Part shown: piece after piece, positions 10,314 to 22,824 of the stretch
Layout of the letters: each line of letters begins with the position of its first letter
Numbering within the stretch: position 1 is the first letter of the stretch
DNA from: Pectobacterium polaris
GTDB taxonomy: Bacteria; Pseudomonadota; Gammaproteobacteria; Enterobacterales; Enterobacteriaceae
Length of the DNA stretch: 64,000 nucleotides
NCBI RefSeq assembly: GCF_002307355.1
Contig: NZ_CP017481.1
Span: 496,001-560,000 of the forward strand
Reading direction: 5' to 3'
Program-made: the position numbers and the translations under genes
Notes under the pieces: generated by a model
What the model was told of the DNA's origin: nothing
The model's database searches: none
The model's input: the letters and a program-made list of their open reading frames with translations, nothing else

Positions 10314-11699
10314 ATGCGTATTCATATTTTAGGTATCTGCGGCACCTTTATGGGTGGCCTTGCCCTGCTTGCTCGTTCGCTGGGGCATGATGTCACAGGC
10401 TCAGATGCAAATGTTTATCCCCCCATGAGTACCTTACTTGAAGAGCAGGGAATCACGCTGATTCAGGGATACGATCCGGCACAGCTTAGCCCCGCTCCTG
10501 ATTTGATCATCATCGGTAATGCGATGACGCGCGGAAACCCGTGCGTTGAGGCCGTGCTGGAACAGGGTTTACCTTATGTTTCCGGTCCACAGTGGCTGCA
10601 TGATTATGTGCTGCGCGATCGCTGGGTGATTGCCGTTGCGGGCACACATGGCAAAACCACCACGGCGGGGATGGTCACCTGGATTCTGGAAGATTGCGGC
10701 TACCAGCCCGGCTTTGTGATCGGTGGCGTTCCCGGCAACTTCACCGTTTCCGCACGCTTAGGCGACAGCCCGTTCATGGTGCTCGAAGCCGATGAATATG
10801 ACTGTGCATTCTTCGACAAACGCTCCAAATTCGTACATTACTGCCCAAGAACGCTGGTGCTCAACAATCTTGAATTCGATCACGCCGACATCTTTGACGA
10901 TCTGAAAGCCATTCAGAAACAGTTCCATCATCTTGTGCGACTGGTGCCGGGCAGCGGGAAGATCATCCTGCCAGCCAATGACCTTAACCTCAAACAGGTG
11001 ATGGGAATGGGATGCTGGAGTGAACAAGAACTGGTCGGCGAAGAAGGCACATGGCGGGCACAAAAAGTGTCGACCGATGCCAGCCAATATCAGGTTTACC
11101 TGAATAAAGAACTCGTCGGTGAAGTCCACTGGAAGCTGGTGGGTGAACACAACATGCACAACGGGCTGATGGCCATCGCTGCCGCTCACCACGTTGGCGT
11201 ACTCCCCGCTGATGCTTGCCGCGCACTGGGTGGATTTATCAACGCTCGCCGTCGCCTTGAATTACGTGGTACAGAGCATGGCGTCACGGTTTATGACGAT
11301 TTTGCGCATCACCCGACTGCGATTCTGGCGACGCTGTCGGCGCTACGTAGCAAAGTTGGCGGTACAGCGCGTATTCTGGCCGTACTTGAACCCCGCTCGA
11401 ACACCATGAAATTGGGGATGTGCAAAAACGAACTGGCACCGTCATTAGGCCGCGCCGATGAAGTTTTCCTATTCCAGCCAGTACATATTCCATGGCAAGT
11501 GGTAGAAGTTGCGGAAGCCTGTGTACAGCCCGCTCACTGGAGTGCTGATATTGACACGCTGGTAGAAAACATCGTCAAGACTGCACAGCCTGGCGACCAC
11601 ATTCTGGTGATGAGCAACGGCGGGTTTAGCAACATCCACAATAAGCTGCTGGATGGCCTGAAGAACAAAGCGCAGAAGGCGAAAGAAGCTCAGGAATAA
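10314..11699 (+). CDS. mpl: UDP-N-acetylmuramate:L-alanyl-gamma-D-glutamyl-meso-diaminopimelate ligase
   Basis: Murein-recycling ligase that attaches recovered tripeptide to UDP-MurNAc, bypassing MurC, D and E. Mur-ligase family domains are visible in order: an N-terminal Rossmann start (MRIHILGICGTFMGGLALLA), the ATP-binding P-loop AVAGTHGKTTTAGMVTW (about residue 110), the central EADEYDCAFFDKRSKF, and the C-terminal YDDFAHHPTAI. The 461-residue form starting at ATG 10314 matches the family (457 in E. coli); the open frame begins 11 codons earlier. It is divergent from fbp, and a bidirectional terminator separates it from purA. Confidence 0.96.
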   Translation: MRIHILGICGTFMGGLALLARSLGHDVTGSDANVYPPMSTLLEEQGITLIQGYDPAQLSPAPDLIIIGNAMTRGNPCVEAVLEQGLPYVSGPQWLHDYVLRDRWVIAVAGTHGKTTTAGMVTWILEDCGYQPGFVIGGVPGNFTVSARLGDSPFMVLEADEYDCAFFDKRSKFVHYCPRTLVLNNLEFDHADIFDDLKAIQKQFHHLVRLVPGSGKIILPANDLNLKQVMGMGCWSEQELVGEEGTWRAQKVSTDASQYQVYLNKELVGEVHWKLVGEHNMHNGLMAIAAAHHVGVLPADACRALGGFINARRRLELRGTEHGVTVYDDFAHHPTAILATLSALRSKVGGTARILAVLEPRSNTMKLGMCKNELAPSLGRADEVFLFQPVHIPWQVVEVAEACVQPAHWSADIDTLVENIVKTAQPGDHILVMSNGGFSNIHNKLLDGLKNKAQKAKEAQE

Positions 11700-11750
11700 C
11701 AGATAGAAGCCGTCGTTGCTTACATCACGGCGGCGAAACAGTAGATAGCA

Positions 11751-11775
11751 AAAGGACGGGAATCCCGTCCTTTTT
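11751..11775. terminator. Bidirectional terminator between mpl and purA
   Basis: An AAAGGACGGG / CCCGTCCTTT stem with loop AAT, flanked by A and T runs, between two convergent genes. Confidence 0.85.
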
Positions 11776-11811
11776 CATCTTCGCATCACCCATTAATAAT
11801 GGATGGCAAAA

Positions 11812-13143
<1,332 letters not shown>

Positions 13144-13209
13144 CTACCATCTCATTTGGATGCTTTCAGTACTTTTAGCACACGATTGCGCACATTTTTC
13201 CGCTTAATT

Positions 13210-13410
13210 TTAGCCACCCATCCGGCTACGCAACATGTAGTAGATCACGCACCCAGCAACAACTATTCCACCGCCAAAACGACGCAAAATAGTATCCGGC
13301 AACTGCGCTATCCCCAAAATCATACGCCGCCAGAGACCGGGAAACAGCAGCGGCCCCAGACCTTCGAGTACCAAAACCAGCCCGAGCGCCAGCCAAATCG
13401 TTGAATTCAT
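13210..13410 (-). CDS. yjeT: DUF2065 small inner-membrane protein (YjeT)
   Basis: A 66-residue protein with two hydrophobic segments (IWLALGLVLVLEGLGPLLF and FGGGIVVAGCVIYYML) separated by a short charged loop. It matches E. coli YjeT in sequence and position. The function is unknown. MNSTIWLAL is the family start; the frame continues 13 codons further up without a better ribosome site. It lies between hflC and purA on the same strand, with a strong terminator between it and hflC. Confidence 0.88.
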   Translation of the reverse strand: MNSTIWLALGLVLVLEGLGPLLFPGLWRRMILGIAQLPDTILRRFGGGIVVAGCVIYYMLRSRMGG

Positions 13411-13481
13411 AACAACCCCTTTTCCCGCTTCAAGTACGAACAGGACCAAAACCCGTGGATTTGTCTCTGCCAGAAAATGGC

Positions 13482-13512
13482 AAAAAAAAGCCCGGAGATA
13501 TAACCCGGGCTT
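13482..13512 (-). terminator. Intrinsic terminator downstream of hflC
   Basis: Reading leftwards, an AAGCCCGG / CCGGGCTT stem is followed by eight T residues. This ends the hflX-hflK-hflC transcript. Confidence 0.88.
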
Positions 13513-13537
13513 GATGAAAGACGTCAGTTAATGACTA

Positions 13538-14530
13538 TCAGCGGCGTGGCAACACACTGTCCGGTGACTTCATGTAGCGGAAGAAGTCACTATCCGGGCT
13601 GAGAACCATTACGTCCTGATTACTACTGAAGCTGCTTTCATACGCACGCAGGCTACGAATGAAGGAGTAGAAGTCAGGATCTTCACTGAATGCGTTAGCA
13701 AACAGTTTCGCCGCTTCGGCATCCCCTTCACCACGAGTGATACGTCCCTGACGTTCAGCTTCAGCCAGCGTACGGGTAACTTCATAGTCTGCCGTCGCTT
13801 TCAGCTTTTCAGCTTCTTCCTGACCTTGTGAACGGTGGCGACGTGCTACCGCTTCACGCTCTGCACGCATACGTTGGTAAATCGCGTCAGACACTTCAGT
13901 TGGCAGGTTGATCTGCTTAATTCGCACATCGATAACCTCAATACCCAGCGCAGCCATACTGTTAGGGTTGATATGAGGTTCGTTGCTCGTTGTTTCTTTC
14001 TCAACACGTGCAGCAGCAGAAGCAATCGCATTATCGGCTTCGGTCGTTTCACCGGTACCGGTATTCAGCGCTTCACGCACGTCAGACATCAGTTGACCAC
14101 GTGAGTCGGTAACAATGCCTTTCACATCCAGACGACCAATCTCAGAACGCAGACGGTCACTGAATTTACGTTTCAGCAGCACTTCAGCCTGAGAGATGTC
14201 ACCACCGCCCGTTGCCAGATAGTAGCGGCTGAAATCGCTGATACGCCATTTGAGGTAGGAATCGACAATCAGGTCTTTCTGCTCTTTAGTGATAAAGCGG
14301 TCAGCCTGGTTTTCCATCGTCTGGATACGTGCATCCAGCATTTTCACTGAGTCGATAAACGGAATCTTGAACTGCAATCCCGGTACATAGATCAGCGGCT
14401 TATTCTCGTCATCACGCAATACTTTGCCAAAACGCATCACAATGCCGCGCTGGCCTTCCTGCACCACAAACAGTGACGCATAGACCACCATCAGTACCAG
14501 GATCAAGATAAATAGTAAGGGCTTACGCAT
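13538..14530 (-). CDS. hflC: HflC, SPFH-domain modulator of FtsH
   Basis: Inner-membrane protein that assembles with HflK into a large periplasmic cage around the FtsH protease and modulates its proteolysis of membrane proteins. One N-terminal membrane anchor (PLLFILILVLMVVYASLFVV) precedes the SPFH/prohibitin domain (GQRGIVMRFGKVL onwards) and a long helical region rich in Ala, Glu and Arg. The 330-residue length is typical. The start lies 3 bp from the hflK stop, indicating co-translation. Confidence 0.95.
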   Translation of the reverse strand: MRKPLLFILILVLMVVYASLFVVQEGQRGIVMRFGKVLRDDENKPLIYVPGLQFKIPFIDSVKMLDARIQTMENQADRFITKEQKDLIVDSYLKWRISDFSRYYLATGGGDISQAEVLLKRKFSDRLRSEIGRLDVKGIVTDSRGQLMSDVREALNTGTGETTEADNAIASAAARVEKETTSNEPHINPNSMAALGIEVIDVRIKQINLPTEVSDAIYQRMRAEREAVARRHRSQGQEEAEKLKATADYEVTRTLAEAERQGRITRGEGDAEAAKLFANAFSEDPDFYSFIRSLRAYESSFSSNQDVMVLSPDSDFFRYMKSPDSVLPRR

Positions 14531-14533
14531 CGA

Positions 14534-15790
14534 TTATTCTCTCCCTACTCGAGTGAGGTCATCACGCTGCGCATTTGCTCTGCGCTGATCCATGATATTT
14601 CCATTGTTACTGCTACGCGTTTGGTTGCTATTCGCCGCACCGCTGCTGTTGCTAGGCAAACGCAGTGGATTAGCACTGCTGTTGTTGCTTTGCGTGTTTT
14701 CACCGCCTTGTCCGCGCAGCATCTGATCCAACGGCAGCACCATCAGGTTGCTTCCTTTGTCATTAACCAGAACTTTACGGGTATGGCTCAGCACGCGTTC
14801 CATCGTTTCGATATATAAACGCTCGCGGGTGATTTCTGGCGCAGCTTTATATTCCGGTAAGACTCTGGCAAAACGGGCAACTTCACCCTGAGCTTCCAGA
14901 ACGGTACGCGTTTTATAAGCGCGAGACTCTTCCAGAATACGTTGAGCCTGACCGTTAGCACGCGGCTGTACTTCGTTCGCGTACGCTTCCGCTTCACGAA
15001 TATATTGCTGTTCGTTTTCACGTGCGGCAATCGCATCATCAAACGCCGCCTTAACTTCTTCCGGCGGACGCGCGGTCTGGAAGTTGACGTCCAGCAGCGT
15101 GATACCCATGTTGTACGGACGAACCGTTTCTTCCAGTACACGCTGGGTATCCGTACGCACGATGGTACGGCCTTCCGTCAAAATTTTGTCCATCGTGTAT
15201 TTACCAATAACGCCGCGCAGCGCACTGTCAGTTGCCTGACGCAGGCTGTCATCCGCATTGGTTACACTGAACAGATATTGTTCTGGCTGCGTGACACGAT
15301 ACTGCACGTTCATTTCAACGCGCACGACGTTTTCATCTGACGTCAACATCACGCCCGACGTCGCCAGTTCACGCACCGATTCAACGTTCACCGCGCGAAC
15401 AGAATCGATAAAGGTCGGTTTCCAGTTAAGACCCGGACCAACCAAATGGCTGAACTTACCAAAGCGCGTTACGACACCGCGTTCCGCTTCTTTAATGGTA
15501 TAGAAACCAGTAGCAGCCCAGATGACAACCGCAGCGACGGCAGCGATACCGACGATCCGGCCACCCAACGCTGGGCCACCAGAATTTCCACTGTTGCTTG
15601 AGCCAGAACCTTTTCCGCCACCCAGATCGCTGAGTTTTTTGCTCAGTTTACGGAAGATGTCGTCCAGATCCGGCGGCCCCTGATCTCGGCCACCTTTATT
15701 GTTATTTCCGCCAGAGTTGCCGCCATTATTGCTGCTGCTCCCCCACGGGTCGCGGTCTTGTCCGTTATTACCGGGCTGATTCCACGCCAT
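14534..15790 (-). CDS. hflK: HflK, SPFH-domain modulator of FtsH
   Basis: Partner of HflC. The N-terminus is a Gly/Asn/Asp-rich low-complexity cytoplasmic segment (MAWNQPGNNGQDRDPWGSSS and on to about residue 70), followed by one membrane segment (IVGIAAVAAVVIWAATGFYT), the SPFH domain (EAERGVVTRFGKF) and helical repeats. The C-terminal tail is rich in Asn, Ser and Gln. The 418-residue length is normal. It lies between hflX and hflC in the conserved hfq-hflX-hflK-hflC order. Confidence 0.95.
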   Translation of the reverse strand: MAWNQPGNNGQDRDPWGSSSNNGGNSGGNNNKGGRDQGPPDLDDIFRKLSKKLSDLGGGKGSGSSNSGNSGGPALGGRIVGIAAVAAVVIWAATGFYTIKEAERGVVTRFGKFSHLVGPGLNWKPTFIDSVRAVNVESVRELATSGVMLTSDENVVRVEMNVQYRVTQPEQYLFSVTNADDSLRQATDSALRGVIGKYTMDKILTEGRTIVRTDTQRVLEETVRPYNMGITLLDVNFQTARPPEEVKAAFDDAIAARENEQQYIREAEAYANEVQPRANGQAQRILEESRAYKTRTVLEAQGEVARFARVLPEYKAAPEITRERLYIETMERVLSHTRKVLVNDKGSNLMVLPLDQMLRGQGGENTQSNNSSANPLRLPSNSSGAANSNQTRSSNNGNIMDQRRANAQRDDLTRVGRE

Positions 15791-15886
15791 GTTTTAGCTC
15801 CATTCTTTATGATAGGTGTTCTTCAGGTTCAATATCCCAGAGTCCGTCAGACTATTTCACCGTTCAGACTGTTTATGCCAGTCAAA

Positions 15887-17167
15887 TCAGACAATATAGT
15901 CCATCAGTTCCTGCTCTTTTTTGCAGAGGCGGCGCCAGTCAGCAATCGGCATACGAATAACCAGACCAATTTGCCCATCCTCTTCAATCCATTCTTTTTC
16001 TATTGCCTGAAGCTGGTAAAAACGACTACGCAAGCGTCCTGCCTGCGGGGGAAGATGCAAGGTATGTTGTGCGATTTCCCCGGAAAGCCGCTCAGTTAAT
16101 GCCTGAAATAGCAACGGAATACCGTCGCCAGTCTGTGCTGAAAGCCAGACCCGCACCGGTAGGTTCTCTTCGTTGCGATCGATACGCGGAACGAAATCAT
16201 CCAGCATATCAATTTTGTTCATTACCAACAGCGCAGGTATTTCGTCCGCCTCAATTTCCGCCAATACGTCATCAACCGCTTCAATGTTCTCGTCAAGACG
16301 AGGATCGGCGGCATCAACAACGTGCAGCAGCAGCGAGGCCTGACGTGTTTCCTGTAATGTAGCCTTAAACGCAGCTACCAAATCATGGGGCAACTGCCGG
16401 ATAAAACCTACGGTATCCGCCAACACCGTATCACCAACATCATCCACTTGAATGCGGCGCAATGTTGGGTCCAGTGTGGCAAATAACTGATCGGCGACAT
16501 AGACACCCGCCGATGTAATCTTGTTAAACAGCGTGGATTTACCCGCGTTGGTATAGCCCACCAGCGAAACGGTGGGGACATCGGCACGAACCCGTGACCG
16601 GCGCCCTTGTTCACGCTGTTTTTCTACCCGTTCAAGACGCGACAGTATCTGCATGATACGGTTACGCAATAAACGACGGTCGGTTTCAAGCTGGGTTTCA
16701 CCCGGGCCACGTAAACCGATACCGCCTTTCTGACGTTCGAGGTGCGTCCAACCGCGAACCAGTCGGGTCGCAAGGTGGCGCAGCTGTGCCAGCTCTACCT
16801 GTAATTTCCCCTCGTGCGTACGCGCACGCTGGGCAAAAATATCTAAAATCAGTCCGGTACGATCGATCACCCGGCACTCGCACAAACGCTCCAGGTTACG
16901 TTCCTGAGCAGGCGTCAGCGCATGATCAAACAGCACGACAAACGCGCCAGTTTCTTTTACTACCTGAGCAATTTCTTCAGCTTTACCTTCCCCAACAAAA
17001 TACTTGGGATGAGGCGATTTACGGCTGCCAGTAACAACCTGCAAGGATTCAATACCGGCAGAAGAAACCAGAGATTCAAACTCCAGCAAATCTTCCGTAT
17101 CTCTATCTTGCGAAAAGAAAATATGAACTAATATAGCCCGTTCACCTGATTCATAACGGTCAAACAA
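15887..17167 (-). CDS. hflX: Ribosome-rescue/50S-associated GTPase HflX
   Basis: GTPase that splits stalled or heat-damaged 70S ribosomes. The N-terminal HflX domain (to about residue 195) contains [20 protein letters not shown], followed by the G domain with GYTNAGKST (G1), [11 protein letters not shown] (G3) and NKID (G4). It has 426 residues as usual. The conserved N-terminus [17 protein letters not shown] begins with a TTG codon, with GAGGTTATT upstream as ribosome site; E. coli uses a GTG at the same place. It follows hfq on the same strand, with a terminator-like hairpin between. Confidence 0.95.
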   Translation of the reverse strand: MFDRYESGERAILVHIFFSQDRDTEDLLEFESLVSSAGIESLQVVTGSRKSPHPKYFVGEGKAEEIAQVVKETGAFVVLFDHALTPAQERNLERLCECRVIDRTGLILDIFAQRARTHEGKLQVELAQLRHLATRLVRGWTHLERQKGGIGLRGPGETQLETDRRLLRNRIMQILSRLERVEKQREQGRRSRVRADVPTVSLVGYTNAGKSTLFNKITSAGVYVADQLFATLDPTLRRIQVDDVGDTVLADTVGFIRQLPHDLVAAFKATLQETRQASLLLHVVDAADPRLDENIEAVDDVLAEIEADEIPALLVMNKIDMLDDFVPRIDRNEENLPVRVWLSAQTGDGIPLLFQALTERLSGEIAQHTLHLPPQAGRLRSRFYQLQAIEKEWIEEDGQIGLVIRMPIADWRRLCKKEQELMDYIV

Positions 17168-17189
17168 GCGAATAACCTCTCAAACGAGC

Positions 17190-17246
17190 AAAAAACACCA
17201 CAGCGAAGGAGCCGAGCGATGCGTCCAGCTCTCCCGCGCCGTGGTG
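17190..17246 (-). terminator. Terminator-like hairpin between hfq and hflX
   Basis: Reading leftwards, a CACCACGGCG / CGCTGTGGTG stem with a long loop is followed by six T residues just upstream of the hflX start. It probably lowers read-through from hfq into the hflXKC genes. Confidence 0.65.
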
Positions 17247-17261
17247 AATTGACAATACGCC

Positions 17262-17561
17262 TTATTCGGCGTCATCAGTTTCCTGCGACTGCTGCTGAGC
17301 AGTCGTGTTACTACCGTGATAGTTGTTGCTGCCGCCTGGATTGTTGCTATGGTGAGAGACTGGGCGAGAAGGAACAACTGTAGAGATGGCGTGCTTATAA
17401 ACCATCTGACTTACCGTGTTTTTCAACAAAATCACGAACTGATCGAAAGATTCGATCTGACCTTGCAACTTAATACCGTTAACCAAATAAATCGAAACCG
17501 GAACACGTTCACGACGCAAAGCGTTCAAGAACGGATCTTGCAAAGATTGCCCCTTAGCCAT
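17262..17561 (-). CDS. hfq: RNA chaperone Hfq
   Basis: Hexameric Sm-like chaperone that pairs small RNAs with mRNAs. Sm1 and Sm2 motifs are present ([40 protein letters not shown] and [17 protein letters not shown]), including the distal- and proximal-face residues and the YKH proximal-site motif. The C-terminal tail is the usual disordered stretch ending in an acidic tip (SQETDDAE). It has 99 residues (102 in E. coli). The start is preceded by AAGGAAAA. Confidence 0.96.
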   Translation of the reverse strand: MAKGQSLQDPFLNALRRERVPVSIYLVNGIKLQGQIESFDQFVILLKNTVSQMVYKHAISTVVPSRPVSHHSNNPGGSNNYHGSNTTAQQQSQETDDAE

Positions 17562-17674
17562 TCTATATTTTCCTTATTTGTATGTTGTTTGTAACAAAGA
17601 ACCCTATGGCTCTAAAATAACGGTGTAAAAAAACTTGCACGCTGAGACTCACCGATTGTACACAATCACTCGAC

Positions 17675-18616
17675 CTATGCACTAACAACCTGTATGACCT
17701 TGTCCAGTGCTTCAGTCGGTTTCTCGCTATCCAGCCAGCAGACATCATCCCAACCGCGCAGCCAGGTCATTTGACGCTTCGCTAACTGACGCGTCGCACA
17801 AATTCCCCGATAAACCATCTCATCGTAATCAATTTCACCGGATAAATATGACCACATCTGGCGATAACCAACACAACGAATAGAGGGCATATCCGTATGA
17901 AGGTCATGCCGGGCAAACAATGTCCGGGCTTCTGTCTCAAAACCTGCCGCCAACATCTGATGAAAACGCTGTTCAATCCGTTCATGCAACAATTCACGCG
18001 TCGCCGGGGCGATAGCAAACTGATGAACCTGATAGGGCAGCGCGTCGCCAGACGTTTTTGTCAGTTCAGTTAAAGTGTTACCTGAAACGAAAAAAACTTC
18101 CAGTGCTCGCGAGAGTCTCTGCGGATCATTTGGATGAATCCGAATTGCAGCTACCGGATCGATCTCACTGAGCTGCCGATGCATCGCTTCCCAGCCGATT
18201 TCTTTTGCCTGCTCTTCAATACGTTGACGCACGGCGGCATCGGCTGACGGCAGAGGAGAAAGTCCCTCTAGCAGCGCCTTGAAATACAGCATCGTCCCCC
18301 CGACTAACAGGGGAATGCGCCCGGCAGCGGTAATGTCCGCCATCTCACGTAGCGCATCGCGGCGAAAATCGGCCGCAGAATAGGATTCTGTCGGATCGAG
18401 AATATCGATTAACCGATGCGGGGCCAGTGCCAGCTCTTCCGCACTCGGTTTCGCCGTCCCAATATCCATATCTTTATAGATGAGGGCGGAATCTACGCTA
18501 ATCAACTCTACCGGCAAATATTCTCGTAACGCCATTGCCAATGCCGTTTTTCCTGACGCCGTCGGCCCCATGATAAAAATGGCGGGCGGCAACGACGCTT
18601 GTTCTACATCACTCAT
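17675..18616 (-). CDS. miaA: tRNA dimethylallyltransferase
   Basis: Adds a dimethylallyl group to A37 of tRNAs reading UNN codons. The P-loop [14 protein letters not shown] is near the N-terminus, with the [17 protein letters not shown] substrate motif and the insert region of the family. The 313-residue length is normal. The first codons overlap the 3' end of mutL by 8 nt, so the two are translationally coupled. Followed by hfq on the same strand. Confidence 0.95.
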   Translation of the reverse strand: MSDVEQASLPPAIFIMGPTASGKTALAMALREYLPVELISVDSALIYKDMDIGTAKPSAEELALAPHRLIDILDPTESYSAADFRRDALREMADITAAGRIPLLVGGTMLYFKALLEGLSPLPSADAAVRQRIEEQAKEIGWEAMHRQLSEIDPVAAIRIHPNDPQRLSRALEVFFVSGNTLTELTKTSGDALPYQVHQFAIAPATRELLHERIEQRFHQMLAAGFETEARTLFARHDLHTDMPSIRCVGYRQMWSYLSGEIDYDEMVYRGICATRQLAKRQMTWLRGWDDVCWLDSEKPTEALDKVIQVVSA

Positions 18617-20618
18617 GCTTTAAAGCCTTGATGGCATCCTGGATGTCCATCATAAATAAAAGTTCAGACGGCGGTGCTTTCGCCAACTGCGGACAAAGCC
18701 GCTCGACATCCGCCAGTAATTGTATGGCCTGAGAATGACTCCAGCTTTCCTGCTCACTCTGCAATCGCGTTGCCATCCACGATGCCAATTCGCCAGGTTC
18801 CACCTGCTGTGTCTCAACCGTCTGATAGTCGGCCAGATAGCCTATCAGTTCAGAGATCAAGTTTTGTAAATTTTGTTGGCGCAATGGTAAAGGTACGGCA
18901 CGCAATGTGGCACGCTGTGACTCAACCACGACTTCAATACCAAAACGCGTCAGCAAAGCGTGATGGGCAGACAAAACGTTCAGCTCAGATTTACTCAACG
19001 TCAGGCGCTGAGGAATCAGTAACGGCTGCGCCCGCAACCCTTCTTCCGACGGCGTTAACTGCACCGCTTTCAGATAGCGTTCAGCAACGGAAAGCGACAG
19101 CATCGCCAATCCCTTATGGTACTCCAACAGCGCGTAGCACGGCGGATAAACCGTCAATACCCGCCCAAAACCGTTCGATTGGCTTTCCAGCGGTGGTTCA
19201 ACCGGCGCACGTTGCTTATTATTGCTGGCTGCGGTGTCCGTCGCGGTTCGAGTTGGCGGTGCGTCATGCGATACCGTGGAGGGGACAACCCTATCCGGCG
19301 ACATAATGTGACTCGACGGTACAGAAATACGCTCGCCAGACGACGGCGGTGCACTTGCTGCGCTATCCGCTGGTTGCAGCAGCGCCTTATACAGATCACC
19401 CTGCTTCTTCTGGTACGGATTCTCTGACTGATAGCCGGGATAAGCAGACTCTCTCGCCTGACCGGAATGACCCGCGCGCGGCGTTTTCCCACCATACGAC
19501 GGCGAACTATCGCTACGTGACGGCTGGGCAAAGTGGTTTTCACCTGCGGCAGTGCGGTTTTCCTGCTGCCATTGCACGGGTTTCCCGGTCTCTGGCTCTG
19601 TCATGCCAAGCGCCGGTGAGGATGCCTGTTGCAGAACGGACATCACCGCCTGATAGATGAAGTCATGCACCAGACGTGCCTGATGAAACCGCACCTCATG
19701 CTTGGCAGGATGCACATTGACATCCACCTGATGCGGGTCGATCTCCAGATACAACACATAGGCGGGTTGCTGATCGTCGCTGAGCTGATCCTGATACGCC
19801 TGCCGGATGGCATGATTAATCAGCCGATCGCGCATCATGCGCTGGTTCACGTAGCAATACTGCATATCCGGTAATTGTTTAGCCCCAACCGGATCTGCCA
19901 CCCAGCCATGAATGGTGAGATCGCCGTGTTGCCATGATACCGCCAGCGCATGTTGCAGGAACGTCGCACCGCAGATGCTGCCCAGACGGCGTTCATACTG
20001 GTTTTTATCAGGCGCAGCACGATACTGCCGCATCAGCTTACCGTTATGATGCAGTGTGATGGCGACATCGAAACGCGCCAGTGCGATGCGACGCACCACC
20101 TCATCAATATGTGTGAATTCAGTTTTTTCGGTGCGCATAAATTTACGGCGGGCGGGCGTGTTATAAAACAGATCCAGCACTTCCAGCGTGGTGCCCACTG
20201 GATGGGCGGCAGGTTTGACCGTTACCACCATGTCGCGCCCTTCGGCATAGGCCTGCCAAGCTTCGGATTGTTCGGCAGTGCGCGATGTCAGGGTTAAACG
20301 AGAGACGGAACTGATACTCGCCAGCGCTTCGCCGCGAAACCCCATACTAACGATGGCTTCCAGATCGTCGAGCGTCGCAATTTTGCTGGTCGCATGACGC
20401 GCCAGCGCCAGCGTTAATTCATCCTTTCCGATACCCGAGCCATTGTCACGAATACGGATCAGCTTCGCGCCGCCGCGTTCTATGTCGATATCAATCCGGG
20501 TCGCGCCTGCATCCAGACTGTTTTCCACCAGCTCCTTCACGACCGAAGCCGGACGCTCAACCACTTCTCCGGCAGCGATCTGGTTAGCCAGTTGCGGTGG
20601 CAACACCTGAATCGGCAT
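18609..20618 (-). CDS. mutL: DNA mismatch repair protein MutL
   Basis: GHKL ATPase that links MutS mismatch recognition to MutH nicking and UvrD unwinding. The ATP-binding motifs are [12 protein letters not shown] (I), [12 protein letters not shown] (II) and [14 protein letters not shown] (III). The C-terminal dimerisation domain begins after a long Ser/Pro/Thr/Gln-rich linker at about residues 335-480. At 669 residues it is longer than E. coli MutL (615), and the extra length is in that linker. It overlaps miaA at its 3' end and follows amiB. Confidence 0.96.
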   Translation of the reverse strand: MPIQVLPPQLANQIAAGEVVERPASVVKELVENSLDAGATRIDIDIERGGAKLIRIRDNGSGIGKDELTLALARHATSKIATLDDLEAIVSMGFRGEALASISSVSRLTLTSRTAEQSEAWQAYAEGRDMVVTVKPAAHPVGTTLEVLDLFYNTPARRKFMRTEKTEFTHIDEVVRRIALARFDVAITLHHNGKLMRQYRAAPDKNQYERRLGSICGATFLQHALAVSWQHGDLTIHGWVADPVGAKQLPDMQYCYVNQRMMRDRLINHAIRQAYQDQLSDDQQPAYVLYLEIDPHQVDVNVHPAKHEVRFHQARLVHDFIYQAVMSVLQQASSPALGMTEPETGKPVQWQQENRTAAGENHFAQPSRSDSSPSYGGKTPRAGHSGQARESAYPGYQSENPYQKKQGDLYKALLQPADSAASAPPSSGERISVPSSHIMSPDRVVPSTVSHDAPPTRTATDTAASNNKQRAPVEPPLESQSNGFGRVLTVYPPCYALLEYHKGLAMLSLSVAERYLKAVQLTPSEEGLRAQPLLIPQRLTLSKSELNVLSAHHALLTRFGIEVVVESQRATLRAVPLPLRQQNLQNLISELIGYLADYQTVETQQVEPGELASWMATRLQSEQESWSHSQAIQLLADVERLCPQLAKAPPSELLFMMDIQDAIKALKHE

Positions 20619-20669
20619 GGCGTATCCCTCTTACTATCCTCAATCTATCGACATCGCCAGCATGAAGAA

Positions 20670-22340
20670 TCAGGCAGACGGAATAACCAGCGTTTGCCCC
20701 AGCTGTACCGCGCCGGAGCGCATATTATTCGCCTGTTGGATCTCTTTCATACTGACACCGTACCGGGCAGCAATCGCACTCAGGCTATCACCCTTTACGA
20801 CCTTATGCTTCACTGGTGCGACCTTTTTGAGCGCAGGTGTCGATGCCGTCTGCTTCGTTCCTGTCGCCGGAATATTCAAGCGCTGCCCAACCCAGACGAT
20901 GTCCTTGTTCAGCTTATTCACGTCACGCATAGCCGCGAGACTGACGCCATAGCGCCGGGCAATGGAAGAGAGCGTTTCGCCACGCGCGACGGTATGACGC
21001 GTGCTGCCCGCACTCGCTTTTGCCGCAGTTACGTTACCGCCCGACGTTGCTCTATCACTTGCCGCCGACTGTAGTGGGCGGCTTTCCTGCTTTGGGAGGG
21101 ATTGAATCGGGTGAGTTTGGAAGTAACTTCTCAGACCCTGATAAATCGCATTGGCGAGTTTTTCCTGATAGTCGTTGCTCCCCAACAGCCGCTCTTCCGA
21201 GACATTGGTGATAAATCCAGTTTCCACCAGCAGAGAAGGAATATCCGGCGAGCGCAACACGCCCAAACTCGCGTGCTCAGGCAGTCGTTTATGCAGCCCT
21301 CCGACACGCTGAAGCTCACGCAGCACCTTGGTCGCGACGTCATACCCCACCCGCTGGGAGTGACCAAATTGCAGATCCAGTACCGCCTGACTGAGGTAAG
21401 GATCGGCACTGCTGTTCGCCAGTAGATCGCCCGCACCGCCCAGCAGTTCAGACTGCTTCTCATGCTGCTCCAGCCAGTTTGCCATTTCACTGTTCGCACG
21501 GCGGTTGGACAGTACCCAAACAGACGCGCCTTTAGCATTACGGTTCGGCGCCGCATCCGCGTGAATCGACACTAACAAATTCGCGCCCTGCTTACGCGCC
21601 ACGTCCGAACGCCCCATGACGGAGATAAAGTAGTCGCCGTCACGCGTCAGCACGCCTTTAAAGGCCGGATCGTTATTCAGTAAAATTTGTAGCTTACGCG
21701 CGATAGAAATGGTGACATTTTTCTCCCGCAGCCCGTTCGTGCCAATCGCCCCTGGATCCTGCCCACCGTGCCCCGCATCAATCGCCACAACAACGCGTTC
21801 ATTCCCCTGTCGTGCTGGCGCACGAGTAGATGACGAACTGGTATTGACGGCAACAGTCGGTTTGTTGGTAAAAGGATTTTTGGCCGGTTCTGCCGGCGCG
21901 CTATTTTGCTGACGTGAAGCCGGAGGCGCAGAAGCTTGCACCGTTTTGGCTTTATCGCCCGTGATGGTGAAAACAACAGCGTAACCCGATCCTTCTTTTT
22001 GCGTCACCGCACGCGTTTTAGCCGCTTGGGTTAAATCCAGCACCAAACGCAGGCTTTGTGCGTCCTGCGCGTTACTGGTTCGCACACGCTTAATCAGATT
22101 TTGCCCGCTGAAATCCAGCGGCAGCCCCTGAATGACGCCAGTCTGACGAATATCGATGACCACTCTGGCGGGGTTACTGAGTGGGAAAAAAGCATAAATC
22201 GGCTGACCGCTAAAGCTCAGGCGCACCGTAGCCTGACCTGATGCATTATCCACCTTGATATCCGACAGATTGGCCGCCCACGCCGAGCTTGCCAGCAACA
22301 GCCATACGCCGATGAACAGCTTAACCATACGACTCATCAT
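20670..22340 (-). CDS. amiB: N-acetylmuramoyl-L-alanine amidase AmiB with two LysM domains
   Basis: Periplasmic zinc amidase that splits septal murein during cell separation, normally activated by EnvC. A signal peptide ending SSAWA-AN is followed by the AMIN domain (about 24-130), a Ser/Thr/Pro linker, the Amidase_3 catalytic domain ([17 protein letters not shown] to the HADAAPN and VETGFITN motifs), and two C-terminal LysM modules starting at [19 protein letters not shown] and [19 protein letters not shown]. The 556-residue length exceeds E. coli AmiB (445), which has a single LysM. The start overlaps the tsaE stop by 4 nt. Confidence 0.94.
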   Translation of the reverse strand: MMSRMVKLFIGVWLLLASSAWAANLSDIKVDNASGQATVRLSFSGQPIYAFFPLSNPARVVIDIRQTGVIQGLPLDFSGQNLIKRVRTSNAQDAQSLRLVLDLTQAAKTRAVTQKEGSGYAVVFTITGDKAKTVQASAPPASRQQNSAPAEPAKNPFTNKPTVAVNTSSSSTRAPARQGNERVVVAIDAGHGGQDPGAIGTNGLREKNVTISIARKLQILLNNDPAFKGVLTRDGDYFISVMGRSDVARKQGANLLVSIHADAAPNRNAKGASVWVLSNRRANSEMANWLEQHEKQSELLGGAGDLLANSSADPYLSQAVLDLQFGHSQRVGYDVATKVLRELQRVGGLHKRLPEHASLGVLRSPDIPSLLVETGFITNVSEERLLGSNDYQEKLANAIYQGLRSYFQTHPIQSLPKQESRPLQSAASDRATSGGNVTAAKASAGSTRHTVARGETLSSIARRYGVSLAAMRDVNKLNKDIVWVGQRLNIPATGTKQTASTPALKKVAPVKHKVVKGDSLSAIAARYGVSMKEIQQANNMRSGAVQLGQTLVIPSA

Positions 22341-22819
22341 GATTCTGTTGTTCCTGGCTGAAGAGAAAAACGTTGCAACATCGCGTCTCCCGCCGCAGAG
22401 ACAGCGGACAGTTCAGCCTGTCGGCCCTGATCCTGATAGCGCAAATGCAGTTCGATATCCGCATCGGGCAGCACGCCTGCGCCCTGTTGCGGCCATTCAA
22501 TCAAGCAGATGGCATCCTGTGTCAGATAATCGCGGATCCCCATAAACTCCAACTCTTCCGGGTCGGCCAGTCGATAGAGATCAAAATGGTAGACAGCCAG
22601 CGGCGATAACGCATAAGGCTCGACCAGCGTATAAGTGGGGCTTTTAACATTGCCCTGATGACCGCGCGCCTGTAGGAAACCGCGACTAAACGTCGTTTTC
22701 CCCGCACCGAGGTCGCCATAAAGGTGGATAACACAAGCACCGTCACAGGCTTTCGCCAGCGCCGTACCTAAAGAAATCGTTGCTGCCTCATCCGGCAGAA
22801 GTAAGACTATTTTTTTCAT
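22337..22819 (-). CDS. tsaE: tRNA threonylcarbamoyladenosine biosynthesis ATPase TsaE
   Basis: Small P-loop ATPase needed with TsaB, TsaC and TsaD to make t6A37 in tRNAs reading ANN codons. The Walker A motif [15 protein letters not shown] (about residues 36-50) and the family blocks [12 protein letters not shown] and [20 protein letters not shown] are intact. It has 160 residues. It starts 5 bp after the nnr stop and overlaps amiB at its 3' end, forming part of the nnr-tsaE-amiB-mutL-miaA chain. Confidence 0.95.
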   Translation of the reverse strand: MKKIVLLLPDEAATISLGTALAKACDGACVIHLYGDLGAGKTTFSRGFLQARGHQGNVKSPTYTLVEPYALSPLAVYHFDLYRLADPEELEFMGIRDYLTQDAICLIEWPQQGAGVLPDADIELHLRYQDQGRQAELSAVSAAGDAMLQRFSLQPGTTES

Positions 22820-22824
22820 TCTAT

